DNA from: Psychromonas antarctica
GTDB lineage: Bacteria; Pseudomonadota; Gammaproteobacteria; Enterobacterales; Psychromonadaceae
Direction of reading: 5' to 3'
Length of the DNA: 64,000 nt
Assembly (NCBI RefSeq): GCF_022267535.1
Contig: NZ_JAHNZV010000012.1
Span: 1 to 64,000 of the forward strand
In this document: piece after piece, positions 27,797 through 37,528 of the stretch
How the letters are laid out: every line of letters starts with the position of its first letter
How positions within the stretch are numbered: position 1 is the first letter of the stretch
Translations under genes and position numbers: made by a program
The notes under the pieces: generated by a model
The model's input: the letters and a program-made list of their open reading frames with translations, nothing else
Database searches by the model: none
Told to the model about the DNA's origin: nothing

Positions 27797-28435
27797 ATGC
27801 ACATATTAAATTTCGAAACTTTTTTGATTGCGATTACCATTTTAACATTAACACCGGGTCTTGATACCGCTTTGGTTATCCGCAATAGTAGCCGTTCAGG
27901 ATACATTGATGGATGCGTGACCAGTTTAGGCATCTGCTCAGGCTTGTTTGTGCACGCCATGTTTTCGGCACTAGGTATTTCTGCTATTTTGTTGCAATCA
28001 GCAGATCTTTTCCAAGTGGTAAAGTGGATTGGCGCAGCCTATTTAATGTGGTTGGGTTTCACAAGTCTTCGTTCCATCCACAAAGGGGCCCATAAAATAG
28101 TCGTAAACGAGGATAATAAAAAAAGCTTCAGCGCTCGCCGTTCACTACGCGAAGGTTTTCTATCCAACGTACTCAACCCCAAAACAGCGATTTTTTATTT
28201 AGCTTTTCTGCCACAATTCATCGACCTTAATTATTCCCCCGTTTTACAGTCATTTACCATGGCAAGTGTGCATTTTCTAATCGCCATGATGTGGCAATGT
28301 AGCTTAGCTTTTGCCATTAATTCAGCCAAAAATTTATTTAAAAGCAGTGCGCTGACAAATTGGATGGAAGGTATAACGGGGATGGTGCTTATATTATTAG
28401 GTGCAAAATTATTACTGTCAGATAACAAACTTTAG
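27797..28435 (+). CDS. LysE/RhtB-family amino-acid exporter
   Basis: A 212-residue inner-membrane protein with about six hydrophobic helices and the RhtB/LysE plan: TLTPGLDTALVIRNSSRSGYIDG near the N-terminus (the TPGP-like motif reads TPGLD), LMWLGF in the middle, REGFLSNVLNPKTAIFYLAFLPQFID, and a final LILLGAKLLL helix. It exports amino acids or related compounds; the substrate is not set by sequence. The ATG at 27797 follows AAAGAG by 8 bases; the GTG at 27794 is a less likely start. Confidence 0.88.
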   Translation: MHILNFETFLIAITILTLTPGLDTALVIRNSSRSGYIDGCVTSLGICSGLFVHAMFSALGISAILLQSADLFQVVKWIGAAYLMWLGFTSLRSIHKGAHKIVVNEDNKKSFSARRSLREGFLSNVLNPKTAIFYLAFLPQFIDLNYSPVLQSFTMASVHFLIAMMWQCSLAFAINSAKNLFKSSALTNWMEGITGMVLILLGAKLLLSDNKL

Positions 28436-28653
28436 GAACATTAGTCATAGACTAAATCAGCAGGATCGTCCTACTGTCTACTTTGTGTATCGATGAGATG
28501 AAATATTCCTGATCAGCTGGTTGATTGAACTTACTCAGTGCAAACAACTTAATTTACGCTGCCATTATCGGCAGATATTGATGACTCGCAGTGATCCAAC
28601 TGTTACATTGACGTTTTTCTGTTTTTCTGTTTTTCTCAATAACGGATTTTTAT

Positions 28654-30120
28654 ATGCCCCAAGGCAAGTTTATTAGCGGTAATATTTTCCGTCATATCGT
28701 GATCATGTCATCGACTAATGCAATTGGTTTAACCGCGCTATTTATTGTCGATCTAGCCGATCTATTTTTTATTAGCCTATTAGGTGAAACAGAATTAGCA
28801 GCAGCCGTTGGTTATGCCGGTACTATCGCTTTTTTTACCACTTCTATCTCGATTGGTTTATCTATTTCGATGACCGCTTTAGTGTCTAAAGCCATTGGTG
28901 AACAAAATCGTGAAAAAGCACGCAGATTAGTTATTAATGTATTGGTGACTGGGGCGATGATTAGCGCGGTGGTGGCCGCCATCGCTTGGTATTTTAGTCC
29001 CGAACTGGTTAGCTTGATTGGAGCGAAAGGTATAACGCATGATCTCGCCGTAGAATACCTGCGCATCCTACTTCCTTCGCTACCTATTTTAGGCATTGCT
29101 ATGAGCGCAGGAGCAGCTTTACGCTCAGTGGGTGATGCTAAACGTTCAATGCTATCAACCTTGGCGGGTGGTGGTGTGAATGCAATTTTAGATCCTCTGT
29201 TTATTTTCACTTTCGGTTTAGGTTTACACGGTGCCGCAGCTGCCTCTGTCTTGGCACGTTGCGCAGTTGCTTGGGTGGCACTTCATGGCGTAGTCACTAA
29301 ACACCAATTAATGGGCCACTTTCATTATAAGCAGTGGCTAGCTGATCAAAGTGAAATTTTTAAAGTCGCTATTCCGGCTATGACGACTAATGTGGCAACC
29401 CCCATAGGTAATGCTTATGTAACAATGATGATTGCATCATTTGGTGATGGTTACGTGGCTGGATGGGCGGTTGTCGGACGATTACTACCGGTTGCCTTTG
29501 GAATGATTTTTGCCATGTCCGGTGCTGTCGGCCCAATTATAGGGCAAAACTTTGGTGCTAAATTATATGACAGGGTAATATTGAGTGTTAAGCGAGCAAC
29601 ACAATTTACGGCCTGTTATGTCGCGTTACTAGCATTATTGATTTTTCTACTGCAAGAACAGGTGGTGCATATTTTTAGTGCGCAGGGTGATACCGCTGAG
29701 TTGATCCGTTTTTATTGTACTTGGTTATGCATTAGCTTTATTTTTAATGGCGTTTTATTTATCGCCAACGCGACATTTAATAATTTAGGTTATCCATCCA
29801 CGTCAACAGTAATGAACATTGGCAAAGCGACTATTGGCACTATGCCCTTGGTTTACTTTGGCGGGCAGTGGTATGGCGCAATAGGTGTGGTTGCTGGGCA
29901 GGCATTGGGGGCCGTTATATTTGGACTACTCGCTTGGTTTTGGGCACAACGTATTTTACATCGTTTAGGTCAATATGAACAAATGCCGGCACAGGAAGAG
30001 GGTGAATCATCACTAAGTTCTGCTTTACCTTTGACCCCCTTTTGCTCGAGTCGTGCATATATGTGTGCAGATAGTGAAGAATCCATGGCTAACCCTGCCT
30101 TTTCAGCAAAAGAAAAGTAA
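28654..30120 (+). CDS. MATE-family efflux protein
   Basis: A 488-residue inner-membrane transporter with about 12 hydrophobic helices in two halves (the second begins near KVAIPAMTTNVATPIGNAYV). Motifs include DLADLFFISLLGETELAAAVGYAG and SAGAALRSVGDAKRSM, and GPIIGQNFGAK in the second half, as in NorM/DinF-type multidrug exchangers. The C-terminus carries an unusual ~45-residue soluble tail (EEGESSLSSALPLTPF...). TTTTTCTG repeats three times just before the gene (28613-28636). A second MATE gene, at 49982, is interrupted. Confidence 0.88.
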   Translation: MPQGKFISGNIFRHIVIMSSTNAIGLTALFIVDLADLFFISLLGETELAAAVGYAGTIAFFTTSISIGLSISMTALVSKAIGEQNREKARRLVINVLVTGAMISAVVAAIAWYFSPELVSLIGAKGITHDLAVEYLRILLPSLPILGIAMSAGAALRSVGDAKRSMLSTLAGGGVNAILDPLFIFTFGLGLHGAAAASVLARCAVAWVALHGVVTKHQLMGHFHYKQWLADQSEIFKVAIPAMTTNVATPIGNAYVTMMIASFGDGYVAGWAVVGRLLPVAFGMIFAMSGAVGPIIGQNFGAKLYDRVILSVKRATQFTACYVALLALLIFLLQEQVVHIFSAQGDTAELIRFYCTWLCISFIFNGVLFIANATFNNLGYPSTSTVMNIGKATIGTMPLVYFGGQWYGAIGVVAGQALGAVIFGLLAWFWAQRILHRLGQYEQMPAQEEGESSLSSALPLTPFCSSRAYMCADSEESMANPAFSAKEK

Positions 30121-30121
30121 G

Positions 30122-30196
30122 ATAACCTCAGTTGGGGATAAGCCATTCGATACAGCGCAGCAATTTGCGTGTAATGCTGCGTTAACTCAAATGGCC
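30122..30196. repeat. Diverged half copy of the 10456-10652 repeat
   Basis: ATAACCTCAGTTGGGGATAA at the left end matches the inverted end of the element at 10634-10652 (ATAACCTCAATTCTGGATAA, read on the minus strand). The similarity continues through CGATACAG and TGCTGCGTTAA, about three in four bases by eye. It starts one base after the MATE stop codon. A second arm is not evident. Confidence 0.55.
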
Positions 30197-30353
30197 TGAA
30201 CGACATAAAATTATTAATACTGTATGATGTTACTTTCTAACCTAATGATTATGAAGACAAATTCATATCACTGTAGCAAATTGAAGCTAATATAGACAAA
30301 ACCAGCATTTTCTTGATGAAAAAACTGGTTTGATTATTCTCAAAAAGCGTGAC

Positions 30354-30812
30354 TTATACAGTTGGAAAACGAATTAAAACATCGACTTTAGTGGACATTG
30401 ATGCACTGAGTGTGTGCATTTTTTCGGGGGCTAAAATAACGATGCCATTATGCTTGGCAATATTTTTAAACAAGTTATTTAAATCAAAACCAGTGTTGCG
30501 CTCATGGGCACGCTTCAATGCGGTTTTTTTCTCAAATAACAGATCCGCTTTGTCGAACAATAAAATATCTCTACTGCTGCGTGCCGCACTGAATAAAGCG
30601 GTTATATCAAATTCTGAGAGTTGTTCCGTTATCGCCGTAGATAACTGCACGTTATTCTCTGTAACACGAGCTATATCTTTGCTTGCAGTAGAAAGTTCGC
30701 TCTCAGTTGCACCATTTAATGTGACAACAAAGCGTGATTTTCGGCTAGCAAACTGCGGCAGATCGTGTAAAAAGTGCTGATAACTTTTACTAAGGTATTC
30801 TATAATTAGCAT
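30354..30812 (-). CDS. Degenerate AAA+ domain protein (pseudo-ATPase)
   Basis: 152 residues that follow an AAA+ ATPase domain from start to end but without its catalytic residues. Residues 34-41 (GATESELS) sit where the Walker A GPPGTGKT should be. Residues 83-90 (ILLFDKAD) are a Walker B in which the catalytic Glu is Lys. The following LLFEKKTALKRAHERNTGFDLNNLFKNI and GIVILAPE match the region that reads LFGKRTEVKDAHDR...GLVILATN in active relatives, and the arginine-finger segment is replaced by SMSTKVDVLIRFP. It probably does not hydrolyse ATP, and may regulate an active AAA+ partner. The GNAT gene is upstream in the same direction. Confidence 0.65.
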   Translation of the reverse strand: MLIIEYLSKSYQHFLHDLPQFASRKSRFVVTLNGATESELSTASKDIARVTENNVQLSTAITEQLSEFDITALFSAARSSRDILLFDKADLLFEKKTALKRAHERNTGFDLNNLFKNIAKHNGIVILAPEKMHTLSASMSTKVDVLIRFPTV

Positions 30813-30926
30813 TGTTTTTCCATATCGGTAGATTTTATTCTTGCTGTAGATAAACTTTGTTTATGACCGCAGTGTAGCAGTTTCTTCGCTGAAAAGTTCA
30901 TTAAAGCTGTGCCATGTTTTACATCT

Positions 30927-31421
30927 TTACAACATTTCCATACGGCGAACTTCTGTATCGACACGTTTTTCCATCTGGAAACAGATTAATGTTTGCTCCC
31001 CCAATTCAACAGACTCTTCTTTCTTCACTTTAAAACCAAAGTGTTCAAAAAAAGGTTTTGCAGTAATACTCACTAGTGCAAAAAAATATTTAATGTTTTT
31101 CGCCCTGCTCGTCTGAAAAATATGCATCATCAAGGCTTTTCCGACGCCTTGACGTTGATAAAATTGATCGCAAAAAAAGTGATCAATTAAGCCATCTGCC
31201 TGTAAATCGGCATAGCCCACTATTTTGCCCTCAATTTCTGCAATAAAAGGTTCAATATCGCTCATTCGTTTATTCCAGATGAACAGATCCATCGATTCTG
31301 GAGCCCAGGCTTTTAATTGGGCGGAATTATAATCTTGTTTGTTTATATTTCGAATTGTATTGAAAAACAGTAACCAGGTTGGCTTAGCGTCTTGTTCTGT
31401 ATATTTTCTGATAGTGATCAT
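30927..31421 (-). CDS. GNAT-family N-acetyltransferase
   Basis: A 164-residue acetyltransferase. The start at 31421 (MITIRKYTEQDA) follows a TTGGAAA site; a longer frame to 31484 is less typical. Motif A is clear: FYQRQGVGKALMMHIF with the Q-x-x-G-x-G/A pyrophosphate-binding pattern, preceded by EGKIVGYADL and followed by ALVSITAKPFFEHFGFKVKKEE. It resembles YafP-type members. The substrate is unknown. It lies 114 bp before the AAA+ pseudo-ATPase gene and may be cotranscribed. Confidence 0.88.
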   Translation of the reverse strand: MITIRKYTEQDAKPTWLLFFNTIRNINKQDYNSAQLKAWAPESMDLFIWNKRMSDIEPFIAEIEGKIVGYADLQADGLIDHFFCDQFYQRQGVGKALMMHIFQTSRAKNIKYFFALVSITAKPFFEHFGFKVKKEESVELGEQTLICFQMEKRVDTEVRRMEML

Positions 31422-31671
31422 AATTATAATTTCCAATAAGGGATCGCCTAGATAACATAAGCTGTATCTTATCAAAATAAGCAAGACACTGCGCCATTAT
31501 GATGGGTCGAACAGTAAAGCTATAAATACACACAAAATAACAAATTTTAAATTGTATTATCAGGCAGCAATTCATTTACAAACTGCCCGTTAACCTGTAA
31601 ATCCACTTGCACCTTTGCAGTAAAAACATTATCTTTGCGCATATCAATTAAAATCCAACAAGGACTGTTTT

Positions 31672-34185
31672 ATGCGTTTTTTAGTATTATTTTTTACCTT
31701 AGCATTCACTAGCCAGCTTTCCGCTGCGATTCAGTGGATAGGCGATGAACAAGGCTATAAGCTAAATCCGGCGACACTATTTCGAATGCGCAAAGAATTG
31801 ACCAAAGAGGAACAAGGCCAATTAAAACCGCTACGTAATGTCATGTTTGCTGATCGTGCAACCTTCACAGATGCTTTAGAGAAAAGCATCGGTAAGCACC
31901 ATGCGCTGGCCAAGCAGTTAACTGAAAAAGCGAAGTTACCTGCAGTCAGCTACGGGGTGGAAGCAAGAAATCCGCTGTTAAGCTTAATCATCAGTGATGG
32001 CGAACATCAGCAAGATCAAAATTCATTTACCCAGAGGAGCTGGTTAAAATTACCCACACTCAATAAAACTACACAACTCAAAAGTACATTTAACAACCGA
32101 TGTCTGCAAGTATCTGCGCAAGATAAACTGCTATTTGAATTATGCTCAGGCACACAAAACGGCACTGAAAAAAGTGCGTACCTAAAGACAGCCGCAGATT
32201 CAATCCTTGGTCTAGGGCAAGAGTTTATTCATCCCGGTGATACCAAAGCAAATCGCCTCGGTGACACCCGCCATGGTAAAAATGTCATGACCGGATTCAA
32301 CGGTGGATTCAATGGTAACACCCTCTTTCCTATTGCTTATTTTGATTTTCCCGCAAGTGCAGGCAGGCAGCCTTTTGCACTCATTCTGGATAATAGATAC
32401 CCACAAACTTGGGATTTCAGTGAATCTCCTTATAGACTTAGTGTTGAAGGAGGCGATTTTAAATTACACGTGCTGACCGGCAAAACACTTGCCGAAATTC
32501 GTCATAATTATATGTTAATGGCAGGTACCCCGCTACTGCCACCAAAATCAGCTTTTGGTTTATGGGTTTCAGAATATGGTTTTGATAACTGGGCTGAGCT
32601 TGATAATAAAATAGCGACACTCAAGAAAAACAACTTTCCACTCAGCGGCGTGGTCATGGATCTACAATGGTTCGGCGGCATCAGTGAAGATGAAAATAGC
32701 AAGATGGGTAGCCTGACTTGGGATCTGGAAAACTTTCCTAAACCTGCTGATAAAATTGCCGGCTACAAAAAACAAAATATCGACATGATAGTTATCGAAG
32801 AACCTTATATCAGCAAAGGCCTAGCAGAATATAAAGAGCTCGATAAACGCGGTTTTCTTGCTCACGATAACGCAGGTAAAAGTCTCGATGCAACTCAGTA
32901 CAGTGCTTGGTGGGGCCATGGTGGTATGTTCGATTGGAGCAATAAAGCGGGCCGTGATTTCTGGCATGACTATCGCCGTCAAGCGCTTATTGATGCTGGA
33001 GTTGTTGGCCATTGGACTGATCTTGGTGAACCTGAGATGCACAACACCGAGTTTAAATACAGCGATGGACTTGATCATGTAATGGTGCACAACTCATTTA
33101 ATACTGAGTGGTTGCAAGGCATCTATGACGGCTATCAGCGTAATAACCCAGAGAAACGCCCATTTATGATGTCACGTTCAGGCGGCATGGGAATGCAGGC
33201 ATTAGGTGCGATTATCTGGTCGGGAGATACGGGCAGTGATTTCGCATCTCTTGCATCACAAATGCCACAACAGACACATATGATGTGGTCTGGTTTGGAC
33301 TATTATAGTTCAGATGTGGGTGGTTTCCATCGTGCAGCACTGCAGAATTCAGACCCGCAACAAAGCAAAGAACAAGCTCAGGATGAACTGTATACGCAAT
33401 GGTTTGCATATGCCAGCTTATATGAAGTGCCTGTTCGTGCGCATACCGAAAACCTTTGTAACTGCAAAGAAACAGCGCCGGACCGCATCGGTGATATGGA
33501 TAGTAATCGTGCCAATATTAACCTTCGCTACCAGTTATTACCTTATTACTACTCTTTGGCGTATCGCGCCACTCTCGATGCACAGCCTGTATTCCCCTCT
33601 TTAGAGTACTATTATCCTCATGATGATCAGGCTAAAAACTTGGGTCAGATGAAAATGGTCGGTCCTTTCTTATTAGGTTCTTCAGTTGCGAAACAAGGTC
33701 AAAAAAGCAGTGAGACCTATTTACCTAGAGGTACTTGGTATGACTTCCGCACGGGCAAAAGTGTTGTTTCAAAAGGGCAATGGGTAAAACAGGAGCTCTA
33801 TATCAACAAACTTTTCACTCTGCCTTTATTTGCAAAACAAGGTGCATTAATTCCGTACGCATCTGATAAAGAAAACAGTTTAAAAATATTTGGCTTTGGT
33901 GAACAGCAGTTTAATTGGTATGACGACGATGGCTCTAGCACGGCCTACTTACAAGGAAATTTCCAACAAATCAACCTGCAAAGTAAGCAGAAGCAGCTTA
34001 AATTGTTGCGCATTAAGGGTGATAAATTAGCCATTAACAAGTTACAGTGGATATTGCCTACACAGCAAAAAGTGAAAACAGTTATCTCAAACTTAGGAAA
34101 TCTTACATTTATTCAGCAAGGTTCAACACTCAGTGTAGAACTGCCTGAATTTGCAAAAGAGCTTAATATAGAATTAAAGTTCTAA
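31672..34185 (+). CDS. GH31 family alpha-glucosidase, secreted
   Basis: An 837-residue glycoside hydrolase with a signal peptide (MRFLVLFFTLAFTSQLSAA). The GH31 catalytic domain spans about 280-680: PLSGVVMDLQWFGGI, nucleophile Asp450 in WTDLGEPE, and acid/base Asp519 in WSGDTGSDF. DVGGFHRAAL and HTENLCNC follow. A C-terminal beta domain ends near the stop. It likely acts outside the cytoplasm or in the periplasm on alpha-glucosides or a related alpha-linked sugar; GH31 also includes xylosidases and glucan lyases, so specificity is not assigned. An AAGGA site supports the start. A hairpin at 34193-34229 ends the unit. It may work with the MalE system in the same chromosome region. Confidence 0.88.
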   Translation: MRFLVLFFTLAFTSQLSAAIQWIGDEQGYKLNPATLFRMRKELTKEEQGQLKPLRNVMFADRATFTDALEKSIGKHHALAKQLTEKAKLPAVSYGVEARNPLLSLIISDGEHQQDQNSFTQRSWLKLPTLNKTTQLKSTFNNRCLQVSAQDKLLFELCSGTQNGTEKSAYLKTAADSILGLGQEFIHPGDTKANRLGDTRHGKNVMTGFNGGFNGNTLFPIAYFDFPASAGRQPFALILDNRYPQTWDFSESPYRLSVEGGDFKLHVLTGKTLAEIRHNYMLMAGTPLLPPKSAFGLWVSEYGFDNWAELDNKIATLKKNNFPLSGVVMDLQWFGGISEDENSKMGSLTWDLENFPKPADKIAGYKKQNIDMIVIEEPYISKGLAEYKELDKRGFLAHDNAGKSLDATQYSAWWGHGGMFDWSNKAGRDFWHDYRRQALIDAGVVGHWTDLGEPEMHNTEFKYSDGLDHVMVHNSFNTEWLQGIYDGYQRNNPEKRPFMMSRSGGMGMQALGAIIWSGDTGSDFASLASQMPQQTHMMWSGLDYYSSDVGGFHRAALQNSDPQQSKEQAQDELYTQWFAYASLYEVPVRAHTENLCNCKETAPDRIGDMDSNRANINLRYQLLPYYYSLAYRATLDAQPVFPSLEYYYPHDDQAKNLGQMKMVGPFLLGSSVAKQGQKSSETYLPRGTWYDFRTGKSVVSKGQWVKQELYINKLFTLPLFAKQGALIPYASDKENSLKIFGFGEQQFNWYDDDGSSTAYLQGNFQQINLQSKQKQLKLLRIKGDKLAINKLQWILPTQQKVKTVISNLGNLTFIQQGSTLSVELPEFAKELNIELKF

Positions 34186-34192
34186 ATAATTA

Positions 34193-34229
34193 GCACTCAA
34201 GCCCCCTATTCAATTGGGGTCTTGAGTGC
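34193..34229 (+). terminator. Hairpin terminator after the GH31 gene
   Basis: GCACTCAAG-C-CCCC (34193-34206) pairs with GGGGTCTTGAGTGC (34216-34229) with a single mismatch. It lies 8 bp after the stop codon; the downstream T run is poor. Confidence 0.65.
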
Positions 34230-34614
34230 ATCTATGAATAGACAATCAGTCTGTTTTTTAGACGCTGCAGAGTAAATTAGCCATCTTCGCAACCACAACT
34301 ATTTGGGCCGCTAATAATAAAGTGTCAGTGTTAATTATTTTATATCCCCCCTCATAAGTCAGAGCAAGAGAATACGGTGTGTATAACGACCGTTTTTTCT
34401 ACACCTCAAAGCTTCAACATTAACAATCAGCGCCTTAAACAAGCCAAGGTTAGATCTGATCTTCAAATTCAATGGCTTGATGGTTATACTGCCAACGTAG
34501 ATATGTAACGTTCGATATTACGGATTTTATACTTCACTATTTCTTTTATAATAGATAATACAGCGTTAAGCTTACCGTCTATTGAATAAATTTTCATACC
34601 CCACGGAGACACTT
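34230..34614. other. Intergenic gap with no supported gene
   Basis: About 385 bp between the GH31 terminator and acuI. I see no ORF or clear repeat. The acuI promoter should lie at its right end. Confidence 0.4.
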
Positions 34615-35595
34615 ATGTTTAAAGCACTGATCCTTGATCAGCAAGAAAAAAAAACTATTGCTGAAATTCGTCAAATCGATGAGTCACAGCTTCCTGAAGG
34701 CGAGGTTTTGATTGCTGTTGAATATTCCTCATTAAACTATAAAGATGGTTTAGCTATTACCGGTAAAGGACGCATTGTTAGTCAATTCCCAATGGTTCCG
34801 GGGATCGACTTAGCAGGTCAAGTTATTGAATCTAAAGATGTACGTTATCAGGCAGGAGATAATGTCATCTTAACGGGTTGGGGCGTAGGCGAAAACCACT
34901 GGGGCGGGATGGCTGAAAAAGCCAGCTTAAAAGCTGACTGGTTAGTACCGAAACCCCAAGCGCTTAGCAGCAAACAAGCAATGATGATTGGCACTGCAGG
35001 CTTAACCGCTATGCTATGTGTGCAGGCCTTAATTGACGCAGGTATTAAACCAGAAAGTGGGGAGGTGTTAGTCACAGGGGCAAGTGGTGGTGTCGGCTCA
35101 GTAGCGGTTACTTTGTTAGCGCAATTGGGTTATAAGGTTGCAGCAGTAACCGGCCGTGTTGAAGAAAATGGTCAACTACTCACACAATTGGGTGCTTCGC
35201 GGATTATTGCGCGCAGTGAGTTACAAGTGCCAGCGCGCGCTTTAGAAAAACAGTTGTGGGCCGGCGCGATAGATACCGTTGGCAGCAATGTGCTTGCTAA
35301 AGTGTTAGCACAGATGGATTATAACGGCGCAGTAGCCGCCTGCGGTTTAGCCGGTGGTTTTGACTTACCGACAACCGTGATGCCTTTCATTTTACGTGGC
35401 GTTAAGTTATTAGGCGTGGACTCGGTTTCATGTGCTTATGAAAAACGCATTAACGCTTGGCAGCGCTTAGTTGAACTGCTACCAGAGAGTTTTTATCAGC
35501 AGGCATGCCGCGAAGTAGAACTAGAACAAGCAATCGAGTCTGCTGAGGCAATAATCAACGGTCAAGTGACAGGTCGTATCGTTATTAAACTATAA
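34615..35595 (+). CDS. acuI: Acrylyl-CoA reductase / YhdH-type zinc-independent dehydrogenase
   Basis: A 326-residue medium-chain reductase closely matching E. coli YhdH (324): SSLNYKDGLAITGKGRI, FPMVPGIDLAGQV, LTGWGVGENHWGG, IGTAGLTAMLCV, the nucleotide motif VTGASGGVGSVAV, and AACGLAGGFDLPTTVMPFILRG. It lacks zinc ligands. It reduces acryloyl-CoA to propionyl-CoA with NADPH, a detoxification step that matters in marine bacteria handling DMSP breakdown products. The start at ATG 34615 follows CGGAGA; an in-frame ATG at 34582 is rejected. A strong terminator follows at 35652. Confidence 0.9.
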   Translation: MFKALILDQQEKKTIAEIRQIDESQLPEGEVLIAVEYSSLNYKDGLAITGKGRIVSQFPMVPGIDLAGQVIESKDVRYQAGDNVILTGWGVGENHWGGMAEKASLKADWLVPKPQALSSKQAMMIGTAGLTAMLCVQALIDAGIKPESGEVLVTGASGGVGSVAVTLLAQLGYKVAAVTGRVEENGQLLTQLGASRIIARSELQVPARALEKQLWAGAIDTVGSNVLAKVLAQMDYNGAVAACGLAGGFDLPTTVMPFILRGVKLLGVDSVSCAYEKRINAWQRLVELLPESFYQQACREVELEQAIESAEAIINGQVTGRIVIKL

Positions 35596-35651
35596 TCCTG
35601 TCACCCCATTGCATATTTGAAGATCTGCTTTGCTGAACGATAATCATATCC

Positions 35652-35690
35652 AGAGGGATATAAACTGGTGTTTATATCCCTCTATTTTTA
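35652..35690 (+). terminator. Rho-independent terminator of acuI
   Basis: AGAGGGATATAAAC (35652-35665) and GTTTATATCCCTCT (35670-35683) form a perfect 14-bp stem with a 4-base loop, followed by ATTTTTA. Confidence 0.85.
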
Positions 35691-35706
35691 TGCGCTTTAA
35701 AATCCT

Positions 35707-37278
35707 TTAACTTTTCTTAAACTGCTCCATCAAACGTTGTAGATCACCTAATTTAGTCACTAAGTTACCCGTTCTGTCAACCGCACTTTTACTAAGATCG
35801 AGGTTAGAGAAAGCAAGTTGTTGGATAGCAGATACATTGGAATTGATCTCTTCAGTCACAGAGGCTTGCTGATCAACAGCAACTGCAATATGATGACTAG
35901 CGCTATTTACATTTTCAAGCATGCCATTGACCTGCTGTAAAACGTCTCCAGTTGCAACTACATTATCTCGGCAAACATCGGATAATTGACTACCTTCGTC
36001 CATTGCCGTCACGGCCTCTTTCGCCGTGAGTTGCAGATGTGAAATCATACGATGAATTTCTTCTGTAGAGGATTGGGTTTTCGAAGCCAAGGTTCTTACC
36101 TCATCTGCTACCACAGCAAAACCACGACCCGCTTCTCCCGCTCGAGCCGCTTCAATCGCGGCATTGAGTGCTAACAAGTTTGTTTGCGCAGCAATACCAC
36201 CGATCACATCAAGAATTTTTTCTATGTCTAAACTACTCACCGACAGTTTATCAATAATATCTTTTGCTTTCGCTAGCTGTCCTTGTAAATCTGCTACTGA
36301 ATCAATGGTTGTAGTGACATTATTGGAGCCCTGATTGGCTAACTCGCTAACTTGCTCAACTTGATGTGAGGTAGCAGCGGCATTATTAGCAACATCGCGA
36401 ATAGATTCGGTCATTTCGGTGATAGCCGTGGCAACAGAATTAGTTTCCATCTCTTGCTGGCTAATGTTTTTTTTCATCTGTTCAATGCTCAATAATTCAA
36501 GCTCAGCGCTACCATGAATCGCAGTGACTGTTTCCGTTGCTCGGCCAACAATAGCGCGAATCTCAGCCGTGCGTTTATGCAATGCCAGCTCAATTAAAGA
36601 GTAATCATCATAACAGCCGGTATACACGAGTTCCATTAGGGTATTATCATAAGCTTCGCGAGCAGCACTACTCACCTCTTTTAAGCGTTTCTGATGAAAA
36701 GCACCATTAATGGCCATGGCTAGCATCGCCGCTAAAGAGAGCGAGCCAAACAAAAGAGGAGAATAGCCACTCATAACAGCCAACGAGCTAACCAATGTGG
36801 CAGACACCGCGACGTAACGTACCCAACTAAAACTAAATCGGGGCAACTTAAGCTTGCTTGGCATTTTACCTTGGGATAATAACGCATACAGTTTTTCAGC
36901 ACGATTAATCCACTCTCGCTTAGGTTTGCTGCGTACCGATTGGTACTCAATGACTTTCCCCTGACTATCGGTAATTGGGGTAATAAAGGCTGAAACCCAA
37001 TAAAACCCTCCCCCTTTACGCGCATTTTTAACGACCCCCATCCAACTGTGGCCCGATTGTATTTTTTGCCACATCTGTTTAAATGCAGCTTTCGGCATAT
37101 CAGAAGAACGCACAATATTATGTGCTTTACCTAATAACTCTGTCGCTTGATAATCTGCCACGTCACAAAAAACCGGATTAGCGTAAGTGATAATACTGTT
37201 ACTATCTGTTGTCGATATTAAATTAACATCAGCTGCAAATTCTTTTTCATTGCCGTTCACTTTAGTGGTTCTATTCAT
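35707..37278 (-). CDS. Aer-type methyl-accepting chemotaxis protein with PAS domain
   Basis: A 523-residue chemoreceptor. The N-terminal PAS domain (about 15-125, IITYANPVFCDVADYQATELLGKAHN, then MPKAAFKQMW, GHSWMGVVKN, FYWVSAFITPITD) matches Aer-like redox or energy sensors that bind FAD. Two hydrophobic stretches (about 150-190) anchor it. The C-terminal signalling hairpin is intact: [46 protein letters not shown]. It probably steers movement toward favourable electron-transport conditions. It sits alone between acuI and a DUF2132 gene. Confidence 0.92.
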   Translation of the reverse strand: MNRTTKVNGNEKEFAADVNLISTTDSNSIITYANPVFCDVADYQATELLGKAHNIVRSSDMPKAAFKQMWQKIQSGHSWMGVVKNARKGGGFYWVSAFITPITDSQGKVIEYQSVRSKPKREWINRAEKLYALLSQGKMPSKLKLPRFSFSWVRYVAVSATLVSSLAVMSGYSPLLFGSLSLAAMLAMAINGAFHQKRLKEVSSAAREAYDNTLMELVYTGCYDDYSLIELALHKRTAEIRAIVGRATETVTAIHGSAELELLSIEQMKKNISQQEMETNSVATAITEMTESIRDVANNAAATSHQVEQVSELANQGSNNVTTTIDSVADLQGQLAKAKDIIDKLSVSSLDIEKILDVIGGIAAQTNLLALNAAIEAARAGEAGRGFAVVADEVRTLASKTQSSTEEIHRMISHLQLTAKEAVTAMDEGSQLSDVCRDNVVATGDVLQQVNGMLENVNSASHHIAVAVDQQASVTEEINSNVSAIQQLAFSNLDLSKSAVDRTGNLVTKLGDLQRLMEQFKKS

Positions 37279-37528
37279 AATAAATTAATCGTCCTTGTGG
37301 GGGGATCTTGAACAAAATATGATCTTAACTTAAGCGTCTGGATAAAGGTAAAGCACCATCACGCAACAAATCAGCCCATTATAAAAAATAATAATACTGT
37401 CTAACATCCTATATTCAAAGCACTTGATAAATAAAAAATTTAAGAACAAGTGCTAATAGAATATTCCCTATCAATACTGTGCACGCTTATATACAGCCCA
37501 TTAGGTTTCTCACATTTTTGTAAAAGCG

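Noticed and set aside
35689-35700. LacI-like TGCGCTTTAAA after acuI
   Set aside because: Only a half of the palindrome; it lies after a terminator with no promoter role evident.
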